Positions 1 through 7,373 of a stretch of DNA of 47,520 nt are shown piece after piece. The stretch lies in contig CBDUYN010000066.1 in the NCBI GenBank assembly GCA_965371445.1, forward strand, positions 1-47,520, read 5' to 3'. Under the pieces are notes generated by a model that was not told where the DNA came from, searched no databases, and worked only from the letters and a program-made list of their open reading frames with translations. The position numbers and the translations under genes are program-made. This DNA comes from DASWIG01 sp965371445. GTDB lineage: Bacteria; Acidobacteriota; Thermoanaerobaculia; Multivoradales; J023. Within the stretch, counting starts at the first letter, position 1. Each line of letters opens with the position of its first letter.

Positions 1-35
1 TCTGACAATTTTGGACCAAGGGGTTGACACAGGGT

Positions 36-181
36 GTCTTCAGCCGTCTTTCCAGCCCATAGCACGGGCCTTGAGGCCCGTTGCGGAGGTGCGCCAAGCC
101 TCGAACCGTCGTGCCTCGCGCCGCCCCCGCAACGGGCCTCAAGGCCCGTGCTATGGACGAAGAAGCCGGCTGAAGCCGGCT
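36..181. repeat. Interspersed palindromic (MITE/REP-like) element, copy 1
   Basis: Positions 57-86 and 127-156 are perfect reverse complements of each other (30 bp per arm, 40-nt spacer). Each arm is itself a small hairpin built on CGGGCCT/AGGCCCG. The inverted symmetry continues imperfectly outward, with CTTCAGCCGTCTTT near 39-52 facing GAAGCCGGCTGAAG near 160-175. No coding signal is apparent inside. A degenerate relative lies at 42297-42400, so this is a dispersed family and not a terminator private to the neighbouring gene. It sits just downstream of the stop codon at 220 of the minus-strand run and could also act as a transcript end. Confidence 0.8.
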
Positions 182-219
182 CAGAAAAACATGCTCGTCG
201 GTCTGAGGTGCCAACCTCG

Positions 220-750
220 TTAGCCCTTCTTCAGCGGCACGAGCTTCTCGCGCAGCCCCGCGACCGTCGTCTCGATGAGCTCGGTGAGCGCGCGCACCCC
301 CGCCTCCCCTTTCAGCACGTAGTCTTCGATGTCGACGATCTTGGTCTGCGAAGCGTAGACGCTGTTGAGCTCGTGGTTGAGCTTGATGCCGCCGATCACC
401 GGGATCTTCAAGAGGTTGGCGATGTCGGTACGGAACATGGCCACGAGGTCGTCGGGGTCGGAGAGGCGGTTCTTGATCTCGGCCGTAAAGGTGAGGGTCG
501 CCTTGGAGCCGAGGATCGCCGAGCTAACCATGCTCGTTCCGGTCCTGCGGTCGAGGATGACGTAGATCGAATGGAGAACGGGGTCGTCGATGGTCAGGAA
601 ACGTATCCGCTGACGGTCGGCGTTGGCGACGAACGAGATCGACGGGTGGCCCTGGCGCGACATGACGCGGACGATCTCGCCGACCAAGATCTCGTCTTTC
701 GATTCCCGGATCTCGGCCTTGTGCGCGAACTTGCTGACAAAGTTGAACAT
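220..750 (-). CDS. Conserved hypothetical protein, 176 aa (YbjN-like fold possible)
   Basis: I do not recognise a precise family. The protein is soluble, with no signal peptide or membrane segment, and has an alternating alpha/beta composition of the kind seen in YbjN or type III chaperone-like folds. It starts at an ATG 15 nt after the stop of the GYF-domain gene, so the two are probably co-transcribed. The C-terminal half of that upstream gene looks like a similar domain in length and character (long helix, beta strands, acidic loop), which suggests the two products act together. It is the last gene of the minus-strand run, and the palindromic repeat at 36-181 follows it. Function unknown. 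Confidence 0.75.
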   Translation of the reverse strand: MFNFVSKFAHKAEIRESKDEILVGEIVRVMSRQGHPSISFVANADRQRIRFLTIDDPVLHSIYVILDRRTGTSMVSSAILGSKATLTFTAEIKNRLSDPDDLVAMFRTDIANLLKIPVIGGIKLNHELNSVYASQTKIVDIEDYVLKGEAGVRALTELIETTVAGLREKLVPLKKG

Positions 751-765
751 CTCGCCCCCCTTCCC

Positions 766-1785
766 TCAAGCGAAACGGCCCCGGACGTACTTGCGCAGAG
801 CGTGGGTCGTGGCGGTGACGTGGTCCGCCAGCCGGTCGTAGTCGATCTCGTAGTCCGGGCTCACGTACTCGTCGATCTTCAGGTAGAGGTCGACCTGGGC
901 GTAGACGTAGCCCGAGGTGATGTCGCCGTCGACGGTGATGGTCCCGGGCTCGGGGTTCTGGATGAAGCCGCTCTTGAGCTCCGCTTTCAAGGCGCTCATG
1001 ACCTTGGTGATGTTCCTTGCCTTCTCGCCGTAGCCGATGACGGCGCTCGCCCGCTGGCCGAGGACCTTGGCCTTGGCGAGGTCGCTGGTGAGATGGCGCA
1101 GCCGGAAGATCACCCGGCTCTGGTCGTCGAGGTCTTCGAAGCGCAGGTAGTGGTGGCTGCCGTCGGATTCGAGGTCGATCAGCGAGTAGCCGCGCTCCAG
1201 GGCCGAGGTGATGACCGCTCCCAGGAACACCTCGTCGATGTGACCGGCCAGCTCGTGCTCCTTCAAGTAGTCCCAGCTGGCCTCGACGAGCGAGGAGAAG
1301 ACGCTGTCGAGGCGGGCGTCCTCGCTCTGGGGGGAGCAGGCTTCGGTTGCGGCCGGTTCGCTCTCCGCGGCTTCGACCGGCTCCGGCTCGGCCTCGGCCT
1401 CTGGCTCGGCTACGGTCTCCGGCTCGGCCTCGGCTTCCGGCTCCGCCGCCGCTTCCGGCTCGGCTTGCGGCTTCGCCTCGGCGGCGGTTTCGGGCTCCGC
1501 CTCCTGCGGCTCGGAAGCTTCCTCGGCTCCGCCTTCGCTCTCCACGGCCTCGCTGGGGGCGCTGGCGGCGGCGGGTCCGGCGTCGAGGTCGCGGAAGAGG
1601 TCCGGCGCGTCCGTGATTTTCGTCCAGCCCTCGAGACCCTTGAACCAGAAGACGTCCTTGGTTTGGAAGTGACCGGCGCCGAGCTGCCGGCGAAGGTCGC
1701 GTCGGCTCATGGGTCCGACGCGCTCTCCTCCGGCGTAGACGTACACGGAGGACTGATCAGGTAGGGGTAGCTCGCCTGTAGACAT
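766..1785 (-). CDS. GYF_2 (DUF4339)-domain protein with Glu/Ala/Pro-rich linker, 339 aa
   Basis: Residues about 13-60 match a GYF_2/DUF4339 domain: YVYAGGERVGPMSRRDL, then a VFWFKGLEGW segment. These domains normally bind proline-rich peptides or tether proteins. A low-complexity Glu/Ala/Pro linker follows (about residues 72-160, DNA about 1305-1569). The C-terminal domain of about 170 aa is globular and resembles YbjN-type folds in general layout; this last assignment is inference. No signal peptide or TM helix is seen. The start is the ATG at 1785. The gene sits 15 nt upstream of the 220-750 gene and 64 nt downstream of the FHA phosphatase gene, in the same run. Signalling or scaffolding is a reasonable guess, not shown. 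Confidence 0.75.
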   Translation of the reverse strand: MSTGELPLPDQSSVYVYAGGERVGPMSRRDLRRQLGAGHFQTKDVFWFKGLEGWTKITDAPDLFRDLDAGPAAASAPSEAVESEGGAEEASEPQEAEPETAAEAKPQAEPEAAAEPEAEAEPETVAEPEAEAEPEPVEAAESEPAATEACSPQSEDARLDSVFSSLVEASWDYLKEHELAGHIDEVFLGAVITSALERGYSLIDLESDGSHHYLRFEDLDDQSRVIFRLRHLTSDLAKAKVLGQRASAVIGYGEKARNITKVMSALKAELKSGFIQNPEPGTITVDGDITSGYVYAQVDLYLKIDEYVSPDYEIDYDRLADHVTATTHALRKYVRGRFA

Positions 1786-1849
1786 TCGTCGTCCCCGCTC
1801 TTGACGTGGATTCCAGGAGTCCAGAGGACGATCTTAGCACGCTGGGCGG

Positions 1850-3520
1850 CTACCGGGGCAGATCCTGATCCGGGTCGCCCCGGCGATGGAGGAGGACCAG
1901 GGTGGCGTCGTCGTCCAGCCCTTCGTCGCTGGCGGAGAACTCTTCGAGCTCGTCGCGAATCGCCGCGAAGAGGGCCTTGCCTCCCACCGCGGTGTGCCCG
2001 CGGACGAGGCGGACGAGACGGTCGGTACCGAACTCCTCGTGCTCGGTGTTCTCGAGCTCCGTGATGCCGTCGGTAAAGAGCAACAGGACGTCGCCGGGGC
2101 CGAGGCGCACGCGGCGGCTCGTGTAGCTGGCGTCGTCGAGCAGGCCGACGATCGGTCCGGTCGGGGCGAGCTCGTGGACGGTGCCCTCGCTCGTGCACAG
2201 CAGCGGCGGGTTGTGACCGCCGTTGGCGTATTCCAGGACGTTCTCCCGCGGATCGAGCTCGGCGTAGAAAAGCGTCGCGAACTTGTTGGCCGGCGAGCTC
2301 TCGGCGAGCACTCCGGAGAGCTTCTCGACGAGCGACGCGGGATCGCTCGTCGTGTGCACCAGCGAGCGCAGCGACGCCTGGAGCACCGCCATCAGGATCG
2401 CCGCGCCCACGCCCTTGCCCGAGATGTCGGCGATGGCGACCGCGAGCTTGCCGTCGGCTTTCTGGATGAAGTCGTAGTAGTCGCCGCCGATCTCGTAGCA
2501 CGAGCGGGTCTCGCCGCGGATCTCGTAGCCCTCGATCTGTGGATCCTCCGACGGCAGGAGGCGGCGCTGGATCCTCGATCCGAGCTCCAGTTGCTCGGCC
2601 ATGCGCTGCTTGACGATCTGCTCCTCGAGCAACCGGGTGTTCTCGATCTTGACCGCGGCGAGGTTGGCGACGAGACCTGTCACCCGCAGGTCGTTTTCCG
2701 TGAACGCCGTCCCCGTCATGCGGTGGTCGAGGTAGAGGAGGCCGATGATCTGGGTGTCGTTGCGAAGCGGCACGCAGATGATCGAGCGGATGCCCTCGCA
2801 GAGGATGGACTCCGCGTCCTCGAATCGCACGTCCTGCTGGGCGTCCATGGTGAGCACCGCCTGCCGGCGGTCCAGGACCTCGTGGATCAGGGTGCTGCTG
2901 ATGCGGACCTCCTCGCCCCCGTAGCCGCGGACGGCCTCGGCGCGCAGCTCGCCGTCGGCGCTGCGCAGCAGAAGCACCGCGCGGTCGCCGCCCACCGTGT
3001 CGCGGGCCAGGTCGATGACGATTTCCAGCAGCTTCTCGATGGGATGGTGGCTGATGAGGACCGATGCCGCGCGGGTCAGAGCCGGCAGGAGGCTGCCCTG
3101 GGCGCTCGGGACGAGGAGGGTCTCCGGCTCGCGGTAGCTCTTGAAGACGAGGTCCTCGGAGTTGATCCGCACCGTGCTCTCGGCCGGCAACGGCGCACCG
3201 GCGTCGAACCGTACCGCGCTCGCCGACGCCGTCGTGGCATCGGTGAAGCGCAGGAGGATGTCTCCCAGGGCGATCCGGTCGCCGTCGTGAAGCGGCTGCT
3301 CGCCGCTGATCGGCCGGCCGTTTAGGAACGTGCCGTTGCGGCTCCCCGCGTCGACCAGGAAGAAAGTCCCGGCGCGGGGGACGATCTTGGCGTGGACGCG
3401 CGACAGCCACGGGTTGCGGAAATGCAAGTCGTTCGAGGTGCCGCGGCCGATCGAGAAGTCGTCGCGGCCCAGCTCGACCCTGGCTACGTGTTCGCCGTGC
3501 TCGACGAGGAGGTGTGCCAT
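1850..3520 (-). CDS. FHA-GAF-SpoIIE/PP2C serine phosphatase, 556 aa
   Basis: The domain order is clear. An FHA domain at about residues 1-95 has IGRGTSNDL, SRVHAKI and SRNGTFLNG, which read phosphothreonine. A GAF domain at about 140-300 contains the IICVPLR motif. A short helical linker follows, then a SpoIIE/PP2C phosphatase with GGDYYDF, ADISGKGVGAAILMA, NGGHNPPLL, LLLFTDGITE and DDATLVLLHR, the metal-binding signature. Such proteins (RsbU-like) dephosphorylate anti-anti-sigma factors in partner-switching stress pathways. No STAS or anti-sigma gene lies in this window. The start is ATG 3520, because the open frame upstream is only Arg/Pro-rich shadow overlapping the exonuclease gene. It follows that gene by 11 nt. 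Confidence 0.92.
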   Translation of the reverse strand: MAHLLVEHGEHVARVELGRDDFSIGRGTSNDLHFRNPWLSRVHAKIVPRAGTFFLVDAGSRNGTFLNGRPISGEQPLHDGDRIALGDILLRFTDATTASASAVRFDAGAPLPAESTVRINSEDLVFKSYREPETLLVPSAQGSLLPALTRAASVLISHHPIEKLLEIVIDLARDTVGGDRAVLLLRSADGELRAEAVRGYGGEEVRISSTLIHEVLDRRQAVLTMDAQQDVRFEDAESILCEGIRSIICVPLRNDTQIIGLLYLDHRMTGTAFTENDLRVTGLVANLAAVKIENTRLLEEQIVKQRMAEQLELGSRIQRRLLPSEDPQIEGYEIRGETRSCYEIGGDYYDFIQKADGKLAVAIADISGKGVGAAILMAVLQASLRSLVHTTSDPASLVEKLSGVLAESSPANKFATLFYAELDPRENVLEYANGGHNPPLLCTSEGTVHELAPTGPIVGLLDDASYTSRRVRLGPGDVLLLFTDGITELENTEHEEFGTDRLVRLVRGHTAVGGKALFAAIRDELEEFSASDEGLDDDATLVLLHRRGDPDQDLPR

Positions 3521-3531
3521 ACGCGGCAAGT

Positions 3532-4131
3532 CTACAACCGATCGGCCCCGGCACGAGGCTTCGGCGACGGATCCGGCGAGCCGCGCAGGCGCCGCAACAG
3601 CTCGGCGAGGAGCGCCGCGATGTTCCACGCGTCGTCGACACCGCGGTGGTGCGTCCCTTGAAGCGGCAGGCCGAGGAGCGCGAGCGCCTTGGCCATGCCG
3701 ACCTCGAAACGCATTCCGAGGGCCAGGCCGAGGAGGCTCTTGACGTTCAGGTGCGTCGCCGAGAACGGATACTCGACGCCGTCGCGCTCGCACTGGCGCT
3801 CGAACTGGAGGCGGTCGTAGTCGCCGTAGCTCGCCCAGGTGCGGCTGCGCGAGCGGTACTTCTTGCGCAGGTGGGCGCAGGCGTCGGCCAGGGAGACGCC
3901 ACCGTCGACCTCGTCCTGGGTCAGGGTCGTCAGCTCCGTACAGAAGGCGCTGACGCGGGAGCGGACCGGGCGCACCAGGAGGCTCTCTTTCTTGACCCGC
4001 TCGCAGGTCCCGACCTCAAGCGTCGCGATGCCGACCTCGATGATCTCCGACACCTGGCCCTCGGGCGGCGGGCCCTGCCAGCAGGTCGCTTCGATGTCGA
4101 CGACGAGGATCTGGTCGAGTCGTCTGGCCAT
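3532..4131 (-). CDS. DEDDh 3'-5' exonuclease (ERI-1/KapD-like), 199 aa
   Basis: The five DEDDh residues fall in order: ILVVDIEATCW (Asp and Glu of Exo I), SYGDYDRLQFE (Exo II Asp) and HHRGVDDAW (Exo III His and Asp). The sequence DIEATCW is typical of the ERI-1/KapD branch, not the DnaQ proofreading subunit, so an RNA or short nucleic-acid substrate is likely; this is inference from family resemblance. The protein is cytoplasmic, with no signal peptide. The start at ATG 4131 gives the compact domain length expected. The frame continues upstream antisense to the aminopeptidase gene but loses all protein-like composition. It lies 8 nt after the stop of the M1 aminopeptidase gene. Confidence 0.88.
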   Translation of the reverse strand: MARRLDQILVVDIEATCWQGPPPEGQVSEIIEVGIATLEVGTCERVKKESLLVRPVRSRVSAFCTELTTLTQDEVDGGVSLADACAHLRKKYRSRSRTWASYGDYDRLQFERQCERDGVEYPFSATHLNVKSLLGLALGMRFEVGMAKALALLGLPLQGTHHRGVDDAWNIAALLAELLRRLRGSPDPSPKPRAGADRL

Positions 4132-4139
4132 GATCTCGC

Positions 4140-6059
4140 TCAGGAGCCTTTTTCTTTCAATCCCAGGATCCGGTCTATCCCGTCGACGACGAGGGGATGG
4201 TAGCCGCGCCGTGCCTGCTCGTAGATGCGCCGGGCCCGCTCGCGGCCTTCGTCGCTCTTGGCGAGCTCCTTGTAGAGCGGATCGATGAGCTTGCGCCGGC
4301 CGACCCGTACCAGGAAATCCTCCAGGGCACCGTAGCCCACCTCGTAGCGGTGCTGGATCACCAGCCGTAGCCAGGCGAAGAGGATTTCGGCGTTGCCCGA
4401 TCCCGTAAGGCCAAAGGCGCCGTCGAGCTCGGACATCTCGGCGGTTGTGAGCTCCGGGGGCAGCGAGGTGACGAAGTGGATCCACTCGGGGGTGCTCCAG
4501 CCCTCGGTCCCGAGCTCCGCCGCCGGACGCCCGCTTCGCCACGCCTCGACCTCAGCCTCGACCCGCTCGAAGGCCTCCGAGGCGACACGCGGCGTGTTCG
4601 CCGGCAGGCCGGGGCCGTCGACCCAGGCGTCGAGCATCAGGCTCTCGGCGATCTCGTCGGCGTCGCTCAGCAACTCTCGGTCGAGGAAGGCGAGAAAGTC
4701 GTCGCTGGTACGTGACTGGAAGGCATGGTCGTCGAACCAGCGCCGCAGGAAGGGGTCGAAGAGCTCGCGGCCCACCGTCTCTTCGATCCGTCGCAGGAAA
4801 AGGTAGCCCTTGATGTAAGGCACCCAGGTGGCGCCCTCGTCGGCGTCGCGTCCGGCGAGGTCGAGGCGCAGGTGCGTGTCGCGTTCGTCGAGCCCGGCCA
4901 TCTCTTCCTTGAGGTCGCGGATCTCGAGAAGCGCCAGCATCTCCGAGGTCTCGACACCGTAAAGCTTTTCCATGACCCGGTGCTCGAGGTAGACGGTGAA
5001 GCCCTCGTTGAGCCAGAAGTCGTCCCACGTCGCGTTGGTCACGAGGTTCCCCGACCAGGAATGGGCCAGCTCGTGAGCGATCGTCGAGACGAGCGAGCGG
5101 TCGCCGGCAATGAGCGTCGGGCTGAGGAAGGTCAGCCGCGGGTTCTCCATCCCGCCGAAGGGAAAGCTCGGGGGCAGAACCAGGACGTCGTAGCGTCCCC
5201 AGCGATAGGGACCGTAGAGTCCTTCGACGATCGCCATCATCTCCTCCATCTCGGCGAGCTCCCAGGCCGCCTCGTCGACGACCCCCGGCTCGGCATAGAC
5301 GCCGGCGCGTTCGCCGATCGGCCGAAACGCCAGATCGCCGACCGCGATCGCCAGCAGGTAGGAGGGAATGGGCTGCGGCATGGAGAAGCGGTAGACGCCG
5401 TCGTCCGTGCGATCGGTCGGGTTCTCGGCGCTCATCAACGCCATGAGCCCGGGCGGCACGCGCACGGTGGCCTCGTAGGTGAAACGGACCGCCGGCGTGT
5501 CCTGGCAGGGCACCCAGGTGCGGGCGAAGATCGACTGCGACTGGCTGAGGAGATAAGGCTGCTGGCCGCCCACCGTGAGCTCGGGCGCAAGCCACTGCAA
5601 GGCCACCGCCTTGGGCCTACTCGAGTAGTCGACGTGAACGTGGGACGTCTCCGGCGTGATGTCGACGACGAGGTCCGAGCCGAGGAACGAGGCCGCCGGA
5701 CGGAGCTCGAAGCTCGTCTCAGCCCCCTCGTCGAGCGTCACCGCGTGGACGTCGAGGTCCCGGGTGTCGAGGTGGAGCCGGGTGGCGCCGGTGGTATTCG
5801 CCAGGCGCCAGGACGCCCGGCCGGAGAGGACCTTGGCCTCGAAGTCGACGGTGAGCTCCAGCGTCAGGTGCTCGACACGGACCTCGTCGGCGTTGGCGTA
5901 GGAGTGGGGATCGCTACGGCCGGAGACGAGGAGGCCGGTCTTCTGGGCCTGGGCGGTCGAGCCCGAACCCGTTTCCTCGCCCGGTGGGGTGGTACAGGCG
6001 GCGAGGACGACGGCGAGGAGAATGGCGACTGTGATCTTGTGGGTCGAGGTCGACGACAT
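4140..6059 (-). CDS. M1-family aminopeptidase lipoprotein, 639 aa
   Basis: The N-terminus is a lipoprotein signal (hydrophobic ILLAVVLAAC with Cys at about residue 22), placing the enzyme at the periplasmic face of a membrane. The M1 exopeptidase motif FGGMENP (binds the substrate N-terminus) precedes the zinc site HELAHSWSGN with the third ligand Glu in NEGFTVYLE. The C-terminal part (about 470-635) is helical and resembles the C-terminal domain of leukotriene A4 hydrolase-type enzymes. It probably removes N-terminal residues from peptides. All catalytic residues are present and the length is normal for the LTA4H branch. The start is ATG 6059; 55 nt separate it from rsmD upstream. Confidence 0.93.
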   Translation of the reverse strand: MSSTSTHKITVAILLAVVLAACTTPPGEETGSGSTAQAQKTGLLVSGRSDPHSYANADEVRVEHLTLELTVDFEAKVLSGRASWRLANTTGATRLHLDTRDLDVHAVTLDEGAETSFELRPAASFLGSDLVVDITPETSHVHVDYSSRPKAVALQWLAPELTVGGQQPYLLSQSQSIFARTWVPCQDTPAVRFTYEATVRVPPGLMALMSAENPTDRTDDGVYRFSMPQPIPSYLLAIAVGDLAFRPIGERAGVYAEPGVVDEAAWELAEMEEMMAIVEGLYGPYRWGRYDVLVLPPSFPFGGMENPRLTFLSPTLIAGDRSLVSTIAHELAHSWSGNLVTNATWDDFWLNEGFTVYLEHRVMEKLYGVETSEMLALLEIRDLKEEMAGLDERDTHLRLDLAGRDADEGATWVPYIKGYLFLRRIEETVGRELFDPFLRRWFDDHAFQSRTSDDFLAFLDRELLSDADEIAESLMLDAWVDGPGLPANTPRVASEAFERVEAEVEAWRSGRPAAELGTEGWSTPEWIHFVTSLPPELTTAEMSELDGAFGLTGSGNAEILFAWLRLVIQHRYEVGYGALEDFLVRVGRRKLIDPLYKELAKSDEGRERARRIYEQARRGYHPLVVDGIDRILGLKEKGS

Positions 6060-6107
6060 GGTTTCAGGCCTTTCCGGGAGTCTTCGTGAAAAGCGGATTG
6101 TACAAGC

Positions 6108-6125
6108 CGACGGCCTACGCCGTCG
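6108..6125. other. 7-bp hairpin at the rsmD stop codon
   Basis: CGACGGC at 6108-6114 and GCCGTCG at 6119-6125 pair around a 4-nt loop, with the rsmD stop codon in the loop. No U-run follows on the minus strand, so it is not a classical terminator. It may stabilise or attenuate the message between rsmD and the aminopeptidase gene, or may be chance in GC-rich DNA. Confidence 0.3.
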
Positions 6126-6672
6126 CGAGAAAAAAGCTCAGGCAGCTTTCGCCGTAGCGTTTTCGGTCTTGGAATTGCCAGCCCTCGATGTCTTCGCCGA
6201 TCTCTCGGCGTATGGAGTGCTCGAGAGCCGCCGCGGCGCCGGGCGCGGCTTGCCGGCGCGCCGCCGAAAGAAGAGCTTCGTAGCCCGAGAAGGCGTAGGG
6301 CGGATCCGCAAACAGGAGGTCGAACTCTCCCGCCGGCCGCCGCGCGAGGACCTCGGGGAGACGGCCGCGGACGATCTCGACCTCCGCGTTGAGCTCGGCG
6401 GCGAGGGTCCGGACGCTTTTCTGCAAGGTCGCGAGCACCCTGGCGTCGGCCTCGACGAAAGCGACTCGCGTCGCCCCCAGCGCCGCCGCCTCCAGCCCGA
6501 CGGCCCCGGAGCCGGCGAAAAGATCCAGGAAGCGGGCGCCTTTGAAGCGTTCGCGCCAGATCGAGAGCAGTGCCTCCCGCAGGCGTCCCTCCGTGGGGCG
6601 TATACCGCGCGGTACTTCGAGGCGACGGCCACGCAGCAGTCCGCTGCCGAGACGAAGGCCGGCTCTCTTCAC
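6115..6672 (-). CDS. rsmD: 16S rRNA (guanine(966)-N(2))-methyltransferase RsmD
   Basis: The 185-aa protein has the Rossmann SAM-binding motif LDLFAGSGAVGLEA and the catalytic N-methyltransferase motif LFADPPYAF. Near the N-terminus it has the family signature RGRRLEVP followed by RPTEGRLREAL. Known members methylate N2 of G966 in 16S rRNA using S-adenosylmethionine, on the assembled 30S subunit. The length matches the family (about 180-200 aa). The start is GTG 6672, which overlaps the stop of the preceding gene (GTGA), so translational coupling is likely. Confidence 0.93.
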   Translation of the reverse strand: MKRAGLRLGSGLLRGRRLEVPRGIRPTEGRLREALLSIWRERFKGARFLDLFAGSGAVGLEAAALGATRVAFVEADARVLATLQKSVRTLAAELNAEVEIVRGRLPEVLARRPAGEFDLLFADPPYAFSGYEALLSAARRQAAPGAAAALEHSIRREIGEDIEGWQFQDRKRYGESCLSFFLATA

Positions 6673-7373
6673 CGCCTCTCGCGCTCCTCGAGCGCGACGA
6701 ACGCCTTGTCGAGGTCAAAAAGGCCGACGTAGATGACGAGCGGCTGATCGATGCCCTCGAGCTCGACGCCGATTCCGTCGGCCGTGCGCCGCAGGACCCG
6801 GAATCGAAGGCCTTCGGCGGTGCGCAGCACGTCGCCGGGGCGTGGCTCGTAGCCCGCCGGGAGCTCTTCCATCCGGGAAGCGACGTGCACGGTCAACTCC
6901 TCGGCGATGGCGACGATCCGCGACACCTTGAGCGGCGCGATGGCGTAGCTCGACCAGGCGTAGGTAAAGGGCTCCAGCTCCGGTAGGGCCAGATAGAGCT
7001 CGCAGCGCATCGTCCACGGACCGTGGACGCCCTCCAGGATCGGCTCCTTCAACGAGTCGATCGAGGCGACCGCATAGGCGTCGGCGAGGACCCGGATGTT
7101 GTCGGCGACGGCCTCGGGGCCAATCTCGGCGAGGTACATCTTCTGATCGTCCCAGGATCCTTCTCGCAGGCGAATGGTGCCGTTCTTGAAAAGCGTGATC
7201 TCGCGGCGGTTGAATTCGTTGGCGCAGGTGAATTTCAGGATCTCGGTCGAGCGGTCGTCGGCCTGGAGTGGGGCCGCGAGGAAGAGGGAGATCGCCAGGG
7301 TCGGGATGACGGGTGCACCCCTCTGGCTTCCTGGCCTACGAATCGATTCGGATGTCGTAGCGCGGCTTGACAT
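6669..7373 (-). CDS. Exported hypothetical protein, about 234 aa
   Basis: I do not recognise a family. A hydrophobic stretch (VIPTLAISLFLAAPLQA) followed by an acidic start of the mature protein looks like a signal peptide with cleavage after LQA, so the product is probably periplasmic. It is preceded by an unusually long polar stretch if the ATG at 7373 is used. No GTG or ATG lies closer to the hydrophobic core, and another ATG is at 7416-7418, so the start is uncertain. The 5' end overlaps the 3' end of dnaE by 38 nt. Its stop overlaps the rsmD GTG by 4 nt. The one Cys pair (about C30 and C102 of the mature form) could form a disulfide. Confidence 0.65.
   Translation of the reverse strand: MSSRATTSESIRRPGSQRGAPVIPTLAISLFLAAPLQADDRSTEILKFTCANEFNRREITLFKNGTIRLREGSWDDQKMYLAEIGPEAVADNIRVLADAYAVASIDSLKEPILEGVHGPWTMRCELYLALPELEPFTYAWSSYAIAPLKVSRIVAIAEELTVHVASRMEELPAGYEPRPGDVLRTAEGLRFRVLRRTADGIGVELEGIDQPLVIYVGLFDLDKAFVALEERERR

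Noticed and set aside
1..60. Promoter with TTGACA at 24-29
   Set aside because: No acceptable -10 hexamer 16-18 nt downstream and no plus-strand gene follows.
34..1764. Long plus-strand open frame opposite the GYF-domain and 176-aa genes
   Set aside because: GC-rich third positions leave the antisense strand open. The translation is Val/Asp/Gly/Leu-rich with no motif, while the minus strand has recognisable domains.
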